DNA of 11,329 nucleotides from an uncultured Oscillospiraceae bacterium. GTDB taxonomy: Bacteria > Bacillota > Clostridia > Oscillospirales > Oscillospiraceae. Below, in pieces: positions 1 to 5,730 of the stretch (positions are counted from its first letter, which is position 1; each line of letters starts with the position of its first letter). The translations under genes and the position numbers were made by a program. The stretch covers positions 1 to 11,329 of the forward strand of contig CAJTUD010000082.1 of NCBI GenBank assembly GCA_910579725.1. The letters run 5' to 3'. The notes beneath the pieces were generated by a model. The model worked only from the letters and a program-made list of their open reading frames with translations. It had not been told where the DNA came from and searched no databases.

Positions 1-192
1 GGCGGCGCACTTCTCCGGCGTGCCAAAGACGGCCGTCAGCTCCTCCTCTCCGGCCTCCGGGTTCTCCTCCGCGTAGACCGACACCGCGCCCGTCAGACGG
101 TGCAGCAGGCGCTCCCGATCCTTTCCGGGCGCGTCCAGCTGCCGGCGGACGGCCTGCAAATAAGTCTCCGCCGGGGAACGCTGTTTTGTCAT
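1..192 (-). CDS. HAAS/DUF1700-like protein, N-terminal part (cut by window edge)
   Basis: The first 64 codons are visible, starting at ATG 190-192. It begins MTKQRSPAETYLQAVRRQL and continues with an acidic, helical segment (EENPEAGEEELTAVFGTPEKCA). This pattern of a short helical domain ending in 'FGTPEKCA' resembles the N-terminal HAAS/DUF1700-type domain of membrane proteins that commonly sit directly behind PadR regulators in Firmicutes; that is family knowledge. The start overlaps the PadR stop by 4 bases (ATGA), so the two are translationally coupled. The remainder, expected to contain membrane segments, lies outside the window. The function is inferred to be envelope-related and under control of the adjacent PadR. 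The family call rests on only 64 residues plus context. Confidence 0.72.
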   Translation of the reverse strand, partial: MTKQRSPAETYLQAVRRQLDAPGKDRERLLHRLTGAVSVYAEENPEAGEEELTAVFGTPEKCAA

Positions 193-563
193 GGCTTGCT
201 CTCCTCTCTTTCCGAACAGGCGGAGGCCACCAGACGGTCCACTCCTGCGGTGAACCTCTTGTAAACGCTCCAGGTCTCCTGGAAATACCGCCTTCCCGCC
301 TCGGAAATGGCAAAATACTGCCGCCGCCGCCCATCCGGCGCTTTTCGCTTGGGCAGCTCAAGAATATACCCCTGTTCAATCATGCGGTAGAGCGCCGCGT
401 AGGGGAAAACAACGTTGACCGCGCCGCCGCTGCGCTCGGCAATTGCCTGCGTCAGCTCCGGCGCATGGTATTCTCTTTCGTGGAGCAGTGCCAGTACCAG
501 CATCTCCACCAGGGCCTTCTTCAAATTTTCCTCCACGGCCGCGGAGGTCCGATCCGTACCCAT
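189..563 (-). CDS. PadR-family transcriptional regulator
   Basis: This 124-residue protein matches the compact PadR type (about 105-125 aa). An N-terminal winged helix covers most of the chain: LVEMLVLALLHEREYHAPEL (helices 1-2), VVFPYAALYRMIEQGYI (recognition helix; PadR members carry a similar P-x-LYR-x-L-x-x-x-G), then a wing containing RRRQYFAISEAGRRYF. The short C-terminal helix would provide dimerisation. PadR proteins usually repress their own operon and are released by a ligand or by a partner protein. The start at 563 was chosen because AAAGAGGTG lies just upstream; the frame is open to 689, but that longer version runs through both promoters and lacks a ribosome site. It is co-transcribed with the downstream HAAS-like gene through a 4-base overlap. 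The effector is unknown. Confidence 0.9.
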   Translation of the reverse strand: MGTDRTSAAVEENLKKALVEMLVLALLHEREYHAPELTQAIAERSGGAVNVVFPYAALYRMIEQGYILELPKRKAPDGRRRQYFAISEAGRRYFQETWSVYKRFTAGVDRLVASACSEREESKP

Positions 564-603
564 GGGCACCTCTTTCTGTGAGGGAGTAATATCGCTGTCA
601 TAC

Positions 604-631
604 ATTATACACTGGCTTTTCCAAAATGCAA
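604..631 (-). promoter_or_regulatory. sigmaA-type promoter, proximal, for the PadR operon
   Basis: Read leftwards: -35 TTGCAT (626-631), 16-base spacer, -10 TATAAT (604-609, perfect). It lies about 40 bases upstream of the PadR start. The -35 is embedded in a 17-base sequence repeated in the distal promoter. Confidence 0.68.
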
Positions 632-696
632 GAAATTTGAAAGCGATGTTACCATAACACAGTATACGCCTGTTTTTTTCAAAATGCAAGAAATTT
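622..696. repeat. 17-bp direct repeat pair in the PadR control region
   Basis: CAAAATGCAAGAAATTT occurs at 622-638 and again at 680-696 without a mismatch. Similarity extends leftwards over roughly 20 further bases (ATTATACACTGGCTTTTC versus AGTATACGCCTGTTTTTTTC), covering the -10 elements. The copies could be PadR operators as well as promoters; this is inference. Confidence 0.75.
661..689 (-). promoter_or_regulatory. sigmaA-type promoter, distal, for the PadR operon
   Basis: Read leftwards: -35 TTGCAT (684-689), 17-base spacer, -10 TATACT (661-666). It is a near copy of the proximal promoter, 58 bases further upstream, suggesting a local duplication of the control region or two operator sites. 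Confidence 0.6.
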
Positions 697-716
697 TTAA
701 AATATTATTTTTGTTA

Positions 717-745
717 TTGACAATTTATTTTCATTGCGCTATGAT
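717..745 (+). promoter_or_regulatory. sigmaA-type promoter for the 225-aa secreted protein
   Basis: Consensus -35 TTGACA (717-722), 17-base spacer, -10 TATGAT (740-745). Predicted transcription begins near 752, giving a leader of about 95 bases. The leader contains a strong but unused ribosome-binding-like sequence, AAAGGAGGTG (757-766). Confidence 0.75.
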
Positions 746-846
746 GAGCGTATGGGAAAGGAGGTGTGGAAAATACCCGGCTCCCCCAATTTGGCGCATA
801 ATGTAACAAAAAACCTTGACAAACATGTAGGAAAGGATGTAAACTG

Positions 847-1524
847 ATGAAAAAGTATATGAAGCGCTTGTTTGGTTTGCTGATGGCCCTGTGTATGATG
901 AGCAGCCTGTTTGTCCCATCCGCCCGGGCGGCGGAGGCCGCTTTTGGCAGTGGCTCAGGCATCTCTGCTGATTTTGGCATTTCTGAAGATGGCAATGATT
1001 TTGTATCGCCGCAAGTGGTTATTGTTCCAAATGGTGTGCGCATCAGTGTGCGGTATCTGTATGTATACCCGGCTTATCACGATAAAGCCACGGGTTCGTT
1101 TACCTATGGTGAATCTGTTGTTTCAAAAGTTATTTATCCGAACGACACTCAATACGGAGGAACGCAGCGCTTTACCGTGGAAGAAACGGAGAAACTTCTT
1201 GCAGATTTCGAGGTCAAGTATGGCAAGGTTGCCAATGCATGGTGCATTCAACAGGGATATGCTATTTATACGGATGGAAAAGGATCCTATGGCAAATACT
1301 TTGAATTTACCACAAGCGGAGCAACTTGCCTTGAGGGAAAAACAGTTAGAAATAACCTTAACCGGACACAAACAACCTATACCCTAACACTCAGGTTTGA
1401 TATGCCGGAGAATTCTTCCAACAGCTATTCGCTGAGTACACAGGGCGGATTTTATTATTACAGAGCTGATAATAAAAAGAATCTGAGCACCGGGACATCG
1501 TTTTCCGTTTACTTCAATCAGTAA
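847..1524 (+). CDS. Secreted protein of unknown function
   Basis: The 225-residue protein starts with a clear signal peptide: basic MKKYMKR, hydrophobic core LFGLLMALCMMSSLFV, then a likely cleavage after ARA (residue 28). The mature part is rich in Gly, Ser, Thr, Tyr and aromatic residues, with alternating beta-like stretches (VVIVPNGVRISVRYLYVYP, TLTLRFDM, GGFYYYRAD). It has two cysteines, Cys133 and Cys161, that could form a disulfide outside the cell. I see no membrane anchor, sortase motif or catalytic motif. The start is supported by AGGAAAGGA 8 bases upstream and by the signal peptide. The gene is visibly more AT-rich than its neighbours, which may mean acquisition by transfer. It is followed after 44 bases by the paralog pair with no obvious terminator, so they may be co-transcribed. 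I do not recognise the family; a beta-sandwich surface protein is a guess. Confidence 0.8.
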   Translation: MKKYMKRLFGLLMALCMMSSLFVPSARAAEAAFGSGSGISADFGISEDGNDFVSPQVVIVPNGVRISVRYLYVYPAYHDKATGSFTYGESVVSKVIYPNDTQYGGTQRFTVEETEKLLADFEVKYGKVANAWCIQQGYAIYTDGKGSYGKYFEFTTSGATCLEGKTVRNNLNRTQTTYTLTLRFDMPENSSNSYSLSTQGGFYYYRADNKKNLSTGTSFSVYFNQ

Positions 1525-1568
1525 CCAGTCCGTTTGTAAAAATATATATCTGTAGGAGTGATGTATCA

Positions 1569-2156
1569 GTGCAAGTTTTCAATAATGTTCCCAACTATCA
1601 GGCCCAGCTTCAAAAGCTGCAAACCCCTTCCGTCAAATCCGGCGGCTCGGTTTTCGGCCAACAGCTGGACATCGCCGCCAGACGGAGCGCAGACAGCTTT
1701 GAGATTCAATTCCCGAAGAACCGGGTCCGGCCGGACAGCGTGTGGGAATTTTCTCCATACTGCAACTTGATGGAGGCATATAACCAATGGAAGGGGCAGC
1801 AGCCGTCCCAGGAGCTTCCCTCCGGACAGGGGGCGACAGAAGAAAACATGGCGTATCTGAGGGAGCGCTATTCCGGCGAGTTATCCTGGGTGGAGCGCGT
1901 GGACATGTTGAATACCATGATGGATATGGGCGTGATTACCCGCGAACAGAGAAACTCTGCTTATGGCGATGATACGGTCGTCCTTACCCCCGACATGACC
2001 CAGGCTGAAATAACTGCAACCATTGAAGCTCACAGGAAAAACGATCCCTGGAATCAGGACTGGAATGTCTATTTCAGCGAGGACCCGGTTAACACATTCA
2101 AGACGGCGGACGATGTTTTCTCGTGGCTGGGGCAGGTGTTGGACGGGGAAAAATAG
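1569..2156 (+). CDS. Hypothetical cytosolic protein, tandem paralog A
   Basis: This 195-residue soluble protein has no signal peptide or membrane segment. The GTG start (1569) is chosen because it aligns exactly with the start of paralog B and AGGAG lies 10 bases upstream. An N-terminal block (QLQKLQTPSVKSGGSVFG, residues 13-30) is shared almost unchanged with paralog B, as is a central acidic helical block (ENMAYLRERYSGELSWVERV with NTMMDMGVITREQRN) and the C-terminal tail FKTADDVFSWLGQVLDGEK. Residues 45-75 and about 130-165 are diverged. I do not recognise the family. The block order looks like a mostly helical small protein, perhaps a binding or regulatory partner, but no function can be assigned. 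Confidence 0.8.
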   Translation: MQVFNNVPNYQAQLQKLQTPSVKSGGSVFGQQLDIAARRSADSFEIQFPKNRVRPDSVWEFSPYCNLMEAYNQWKGQQPSQELPSGQGATEENMAYLRERYSGELSWVERVDMLNTMMDMGVITREQRNSAYGDDTVVLTPDMTQAEITATIEAHRKNDPWNQDWNVYFSEDPVNTFKTADDVFSWLGQVLDGEK

Positions 2157-2260
2157 TGGGATCATCTGGAGGTTTATACCATGCGAGTTGTCAACCAAGC
2201 GCCCAACTATCAATCTCAGCTTCAAAAGCTGCAAACCCCTTCCGTCAAATCCGGCGGCTC
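1605..2260 (+). repeat. 44-bp exact direct repeat at the 5' ends of the paralogs
   Basis: Bases 1605-1648 and 2217-2260 are identical and encode residues 13-27 of both proteins. A second conserved stretch covers the last 60 or so bases of each gene (about 2097-2156 and 2706-2765). Recombination between the copies would delete one paralog or produce a hybrid. Confidence 0.85.
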
Positions 2261-2765
2261 AGTTTTCGGCAAGCAGTTGGATATTGTTGCAAGACGGAGT
2301 GCGGACAGCTTTGCTTTGGAGAACCCGGAAGCCATGAAACGGGCGGAAGACCACTGGGAGACCACCGCTTTTGTCAATCTGTGTCGGCAGCATGAGCGAT
2401 GGAAGGCCCAGCAGCCGCCCCAGGAGCTCCCCGACGGGCAGGGCCCAACAAAGGAAAACATGGCGTATCTGAAGGACCATTATTCTGGTGAGTTGTCCTG
2501 GGTGGAACGAATGGATATGCTGGACACCATGATGGAGATGGGTGTGATTGACCGGGAGCAGCGGAATCAGGCTTGGGGTGACACTCTTATTACCTTTTCG
2601 CTTGATCTTAGTTATGAAGAGCAGTGTGCCATCATGGAGGAGGCAACCCAGCGTTTTCATATCAAGGACCTGGACGAATACTTCAGCGACGCTCCCGTGG
2701 TTGACTTCAAGACTGCGGATGATGTCTTCGCGTGGCTGGGGCAGGTGCTGGACGGGGAAAAATAG
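2181..2765 (+). CDS. Hypothetical cytosolic protein, tandem paralog B
   Basis: This 194-residue paralog of the preceding gene lies 24 bases downstream. It has an ATG start and a GGAGG ribosome site at 2168-2172. It is identical to paralog A at 37 of the first 44 residues and at 18 of the last 19, while residues 45-75 and the segment before the tail have diverged strongly, including different charge patterns. At DNA level a 44-base stretch (2217-2260) is identical to 1605-1648. The pair arose by tandem duplication followed by divergence of the interior, or the ends are homogenised by gene conversion. It is the last gene of its unit; a strong hairpin follows 16 bases after the stop. Function unknown. 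Confidence 0.8.
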   Translation: MRVVNQAPNYQSQLQKLQTPSVKSGGSVFGKQLDIVARRSADSFALENPEAMKRAEDHWETTAFVNLCRQHERWKAQQPPQELPDGQGPTKENMAYLKDHYSGELSWVERMDMLDTMMEMGVIDREQRNQAWGDTLITFSLDLSYEEQCAIMEEATQRFHIKDLDEYFSDAPVVDFKTADDVFAWLGQVLDGEK

Positions 2766-2781
2766 TACGATAACAGAAGCA

Positions 2782-2808
2782 AGGCCGCCGGCAGTTTGCC
2801 GGCGGCCT
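2782..2808. terminator. Strong hairpin between convergent genes
   Basis: Perfect 12-bp stem (AGGCCGCCGGCA / TGCCGGCGGCCT) with a 3-base loop, 16 bases after paralog B and 13 bases after the stop of the opposing Asn/Gln-rich gene. Neither side has a good T-run, so it may be a transcript-end stabiliser or a weak bidirectional terminator. Confidence 0.6.
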
Positions 2809-2821
2809 GTCCAATCACAAC

Positions 2822-2929
2822 TCAGCGCTTGTTCTGGTTGTTGTTCTGGTTCTGATTGTTCTGATTCTGATTCTGGTTCTGGTTGTTGTTCTGGTTCCGG
2901 TTCTGATTGTTATTCTGATTGTTGTTCAT
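2822..2929 (-). CDS. Asn/Gln-rich 35-aa microprotein
   Basis: Reading leftwards from ATG 2927-2929, the product is MNNNQNNNQNRNQ followed by more Asn/Gln repeats, ending NNNQNKR and a TGA (2822-2824). Apart from Met, two Arg and one Lys, all residues are Asn or Gln. An excellent ribosome site, AAAGGAGG (2940-2947), lies 10 bases upstream, strong evidence that this low-complexity frame is translated. Asn is encoded by both AAC and AAT, so this is not a pure nucleotide repeat. A sigmaF/sigmaG-like promoter sits upstream. Small Asn/Gln-rich proteins of this sort are known to me as hypothetical genes in Clostridia, without an established role; a spore or dehydration role is inference. On the opposite strand the same bases read as Ser/Cys repeats, which I consider a shadow. 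Confidence 0.7.
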   Translation of the reverse strand: MNNNQNNNQNRNQNNNQNQNQNQNNQNQNNNQNKR

Positions 2930-2965
2930 AGTCACGAAACCTCCTTTCCAAAAACGGTACAGTCC

Positions 2966-2995
2966 TATTCTTACCCTGGACCACCGCCCTTATAC
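2966..2995 (-). promoter_or_regulatory. Candidate sigmaF/sigmaG-type promoter for the Asn/Gln-rich gene
   Basis: Read leftwards: GTATA (2991-2995), 15-base spacer, GGTAAGAATA (2966-2975). This fits the forespore sigmaF-type pattern as I remember it for Bacillus (GYWTA, about 15, GGNRANANTW). No good sigmaA promoter is visible in the region. Inference from a motif only. Confidence 0.4.
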
Positions 2996-3006
2996 ATCAG
3001 TTTCCT

Positions 3007-3035
3007 GCATAAAGGGAAAATTTCGGAAAAGAATA
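3007..3035 (+). promoter_or_regulatory. Candidate sporulation-type promoter for rubrerythrin
   Basis: GCATA (3007-3011), 14-base spacer, GAAAAGAATA (3026-3035), resembling the opposing candidate but with one -10 mismatch and one base shorter spacing. A palindrome GAATA-GAGG-TATTC (3031-3044) follows directly and could be a regulator site. Weak evidence. Confidence 0.25.
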
Positions 3036-3067
3036 GAGGTATTCGCCATCAGGAAAGGAGCGACACA

Positions 3068-3658
3068 ATGGATCTGAAAAACAGCATCACCAAGGAGAAT
3101 CTGCTCCGCGCCTTTGCCGGAGAGAGCCAGGCGCGGAACCGCTACACCTTTGCCGCCGGCATCTGTCAGGAAAAAAACCTGCAAATTCTGGAGCAGATTT
3201 TCCTCTATACCGCCGGGCAGGAGAAGGAGCACGCGGAAATCTTCTATAACCACCTCAAGCAGGGCGGCTGCGACAATGTGACCATCACCGCCAACTATCC
3301 CATCGACCTGCCGGACCAGCCTCTCCAGCTGCTGGAGCTGGCGCGGCAGCATGAAATGGACGAATACGGGGACGTATACCCCGCCTTTGCCGGGAAGGCC
3401 CAGGAGGAGGGGTTCCCGGAGATCGCCCGCCATTTCCGCCAGATCGCGGACATTGAGAAGGTTCACGCACAGCGGTTTGAGCGCTTCGCGAAATTCCTAC
3501 GGGAGAGCAGGCTGTTTGTCAGCGAAGTGGAAACCGGCTGGATCTGCCTCAACTGCGGGCACGTGTTCACTGGGAAGCAGGTCCCCGCGAAATGCCCGGT
3601 CTGCTCCCACGATCAGGGCTATTTCATCCGTCTGGAGCTCTCTCCCTACGAGCGGTAG
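3068..3658 (+). CDS. rbr: Rubrerythrin (diiron peroxidase with rubredoxin domain)
   Basis: Full-length at 196 residues. An N-terminal four-helix ferritin-like domain (about 1-145) carries the expected diiron ligands: Glu19 (AGESQARNRY), Glu52 and His55 (EKEH), Glu96 and Glu99 (HEMDEY), Glu130 and His133 (IEKVHAQRF). A C-terminal rubredoxin-type iron site is formed by Cys160, Cys163 (CLNCGH) and Cys176, Cys179 (CPVC). Rubrerythrins reduce hydrogen peroxide with electrons from NAD(P)H via rubredoxin reductases in anaerobes. The start follows AAAGGAG by 8 bases. It appears monocistronic, with a short hairpin after the stop and a strong terminator further on. Divergent to the Asn/Gln microprotein. 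No key ligand is missing, so activity is expected. Confidence 0.95.
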   Translation: MDLKNSITKENLLRAFAGESQARNRYTFAAGICQEKNLQILEQIFLYTAGQEKEHAEIFYNHLKQGGCDNVTITANYPIDLPDQPLQLLELARQHEMDEYGDVYPAFAGKAQEEGFPEIARHFRQIADIEKVHAQRFERFAKFLRESRLFVSEVETGWICLNCGHVFTGKQVPAKCPVCSHDQGYFIRLELSPYER

Positions 3659-3660
3659 GC

Positions 3661-3676
3661 CGGTCCGGGAGGACCG
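3661..3676 (+). other. Short hairpin behind rubrerythrin
   Basis: CGGTCC-GGGA-GGACCG, a perfect 6-bp stem with a 4-base loop, begins two bases after the rubrerythrin stop. No T-run follows; possibly an mRNA 3' stabiliser. Confidence 0.45.
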
Positions 3677-3710
3677 CCGGCGGGAAAACGGAGCGCAGAC
3701 AAATGCACAG

Positions 3711-3747
3711 GAAAAGGGACGGCGCCGGCAGGGCACCGTCCCTTTTC
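3711..3747. terminator. Bidirectional rho-independent terminator
   Basis: Perfect 12-bp stem GAAAAGGGACGG / CCGTCCCTTTTC with a 13-base loop. The stem itself supplies T-rich ends in both directions. It separates rubrerythrin (rightward) from the hydrolase operon (leftward), so it can serve both. Confidence 0.8.
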
Positions 3748-3787
3748 TGTGTCCCGGCGGGGGGCCGGAAACTCAGGATTGCCCGGT

Positions 3788-4447
3788 TCACAGATGTGTC
3801 CGCCGGATGATTTCTCCTTTCAGCGCCGTCCCTCGGAACAACAGCAGCGCGGACAGGGAGACGGCGCTGATACCGGCGCATACGACGGAGGGATAAATCA
3901 TCCATAGAACTCCGCAGAACAGCGGAATCAGCGGGAGAAAGCCCGCACATATGCAGATGCCCAGATATAGCAGGTAATCGGCGGGCCGAAGCCGCAAAAG
4001 CCGGGCGGCTGCCGCTGCCGCCAGCTGCATGCAGGGGATGAAGCATGGCAGCACAAAGTTGACGGACCATCCTATGAACCCGGTGCGCCAATCCCAGGCA
4101 AGCACCAGCGCCAACACCACCGCCAGCAGTCAGACAATGGCTTTCATCGGATTGCGGCGTTTCCAAAAGGCCACGCCGATCAGCAGCCACGCGCTGGCCA
4201 GCCCCGCCGCCACAAACAGAAACCACCACCCGCCCTCCGGGAAGCAGTAATTGACGGCGGTGGATATGGCCAGGGCGGCCGTTGTCAGCAGTCCGGCCAG
4301 TCTTGCGGTCAGCCGGTATGGCGTTTCTCCCTCCGGCAGGGCGGGGAAGACGTCCTCCTCCGGCTGGCCGGACAGGGCGTTCTGGCAGAGAGGACACCGC
4401 TGCGCAGAGCCGGACAGGGACACGTCGCATTTTTCACAGTACAGCAT
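3788..4447 (-). pseudogene. DUF6320-type zinc-ribbon membrane protein, interrupted by in-frame TGA
   Basis: The frame codes for 219 positions with one internal TGA at codon 106 (4130-4132) and otherwise no defect. The N-terminus MLYCEKCDVSLSG...CPLCQNAL forms a zinc ribbon (Cys4, Cys7, Cys18, Cys21). About six hydrophobic segments follow, two before the TGA (near residues 50-69 and 74-94) and four after it (VVLALVLAWDW, FIGWSVNFVLPCFIP, LYLGICICAGFLPLIPLF, IYPSVVCAGISAVSLSALLLF). Organisation and neighbours match the family I recall as DUF6320, found with condensation-like and hydrolase genes. The start is supported by GGGAGGAG immediately upstream, and it lies 2 bases after the stop of the preceding gene. 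Alternatives to a dead gene are a sequencing error, suppression or leaky UGA-C readthrough, or a truncated 105-aa product. No good ribosome site supports restart at GTG 4120. Confidence 0.75.
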
Positions 4448-4449
4448 AT

Positions 4450-5730
4450 TTACTCCTCCCTCTTTTCCGGAGGCAGATTTGTAGTCAATACAACATCCAG
4501 TCCCATTTGCGCCAGCTCCCGGAAGAAAACGCGCTCTGTTTCATAGTTCCGGAAGGGGCTGGCAAAGCTGACAACATATTGCCCGCCAAACGAGCAGGCG
4601 CATGCCTGCGGCATCCCCGCGCTGGTAAAAACACTGAACAGATGAATCAGCGGCTCCATCTCCTTGGGCATGGACACCTTCCCCACATTGGAAAAGGAAG
4701 CCGTCACGCCCCGCGCGGCCAGCCGGTTTGCCCCGCGCAGAATCACATCCTTGACCGGGAGCGGCACCAGCCGGAGAGGAATGCTGTGTTCAAGGGCGCA
4801 CAGGACGTTCATATGCTCCCGCATTTTCTCCTCGGTCAGATTTTCCCGGAAGCCCCGCCGGACCTCTGCCAGAACCGCCTCCAGACTGTCCTCGCCTTGG
4901 CTGAAATCATAGCCGATGTTGATTGTGGCAAAGAAGTTTCGGGCAGATTCCGAAGGGAAGTAGTTCCGCAGATTGACAGGGATGGTGATGACCACCGGCT
5001 TTCTGCGGTCCCGGACCCGCATCCCGGCATGGATCGCGCGGAGAAAAACGGCTGTCATAAGCTCTGTCAAGGTGGCCCCCCGGGTTCGTGCACAGGCGAG
5101 GGCTTTATCCAGAGGCATCCGCCCCTCCAGTATGGCCAGATGCCTCCTGGGCAAACGGTCTCCCCGAATCTGATAAGCGGCGGGAGAACAGCCCATAGAC
5201 CGGCGGGCCGGTTTCTCATAATAGGTCTGAAAACTGTCCGTCTGCCGCTGGAATTGGGAGGCGTCGTAAGGAGGAGCAGGGAAAGGCTTGGAAAATGCGT
5301 CCGGATGGCACAGAAGCAGATACTCATAGACCAAAGAGCATAGAAAATTCAGCGCACCTGTACCGTCTGTCAAGGCGTGGTATACCTCCAGACTGATCCG
5401 CTTGCGGTAGTAAAGGACACGGAAGAGCAGACTGCGGCGAATGGAGGGATAGATCGGATAGCAGGGGGGCAGCTCCTCGAGGCGCACCTGAGCGGGAAGG
5501 GAGCTGTCCTCCAGATAGTACCAGAACCACCCTCTTTTCATCACAGAGCGGTACATGGGAAACCGTTCGATGGTTCTGTCAAGCGCCTGCTGCAAACCCA
5601 GGGGGTCCACCGTCTCCCGCAGCTCGCAGACAAAACGGAACACTTTTGAGTCGTGTGCAGAGCCGGTGGACGGGAAAATCTTGGCGGCGTTATCCAGCGT
5701 CCACCAGGAGGGCGGATTACTGTTATTCAT
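4450..5730 (-). CDS. Condensation/alcohol acetyltransferase-like acyltransferase
   Basis: This 426-residue protein resembles the stand-alone condensation-domain group often annotated alcohol acetyltransferase. The catalytic HxxxDG motif is visible as HALTDG (His118, Asp122, Gly123). Other family features are the opening WWTLDNAAKIFPS, the latch-like PVNLRNYF (about 251-258) and SFSNVG (about 345-350). Such enzymes transfer an acyl group to an alcohol or amine; the substrate here is unknown. The start at 5730 follows GGAG by 7 bases and overlaps the hydrolase gene by 8 bases; an in-frame ATG at 5763 is less likely because it lacks a good ribosome site. It is followed after 2 bases by the DUF6320-type gene. 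Cytosolic, with no signal peptide. Together with the hydrolase it may make and cleave an ester or modify a lipid; that is inference. Confidence 0.85.
   Translation of the reverse strand: MNNSNPPSWWTLDNAAKIFPSTGSAHDSKVFRFVCELRETVDPLGLQQALDRTIERFPMYRSVMKRGWFWYYLEDSSLPAQVRLEELPPCYPIYPSIRRSLLFRVLYYRKRISLEVYHALTDGTGALNFLCSLVYEYLLLCHPDAFSKPFPAPPYDASQFQRQTDSFQTYYEKPARRSMGCSPAAYQIRGDRLPRRHLAILEGRMPLDKALACARTRGATLTELMTAVFLRAIHAGMRVRDRRKPVVITIPVNLRNYFPSESARNFFATINIGYDFSQGEDSLEAVLAEVRRGFRENLTEEKMREHMNVLCALEHSIPLRLVPLPVKDVILRGANRLAARGVTASFSNVGKVSMPKEMEPLIHLFSVFTSAGMPQACACSFGGQYVVSFASPFRNYETERVFFRELAQMGLDVVLTTNLPPEKREE

Noticed and set aside
822..845. Second possible promoter TTGACA...TAAACT just before the secreted gene
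   Set aside because: Its transcript would begin inside the coding region, and the spacer is 18 with a poor -10.
1558..1770. Alternative start ATG 1561 for the first paralog region
   Set aside because: It is in a different frame that lacks similarity to paralog B. The GTG at 1569 aligns with the paralog's start.
2820..2930. Simple-sequence repeat or CRISPR-like array
   Set aside because: The units are irregular triplets that make sense as Asn/Gln codons with a ribosome site. There are no spacers or regular repeat length, and no CRISPR array is seen anywhere in the window.
2548..2931. Rightward frame ending in Ser/Cys/Asp repeats
   Set aside because: The repeats are the antisense of the Asn/Gln microprotein and the rest is an off-frame reading of paralog B. 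No ribosome site.
3624..4430. Long leftward open frame of 268 codons across the interrupted DUF6320-type gene
   Set aside because: Arg/Pro/Gly-rich with no recognisable motif and no ribosome site. The other frame carries a zinc ribbon and membrane helices on both sides of the TGA, so this is a GC-driven shadow.
4282..5343. Rightward open frame of 353 codons
   Set aside because: Antisense to the condensation-like gene, no coherent domain, no ribosome site.
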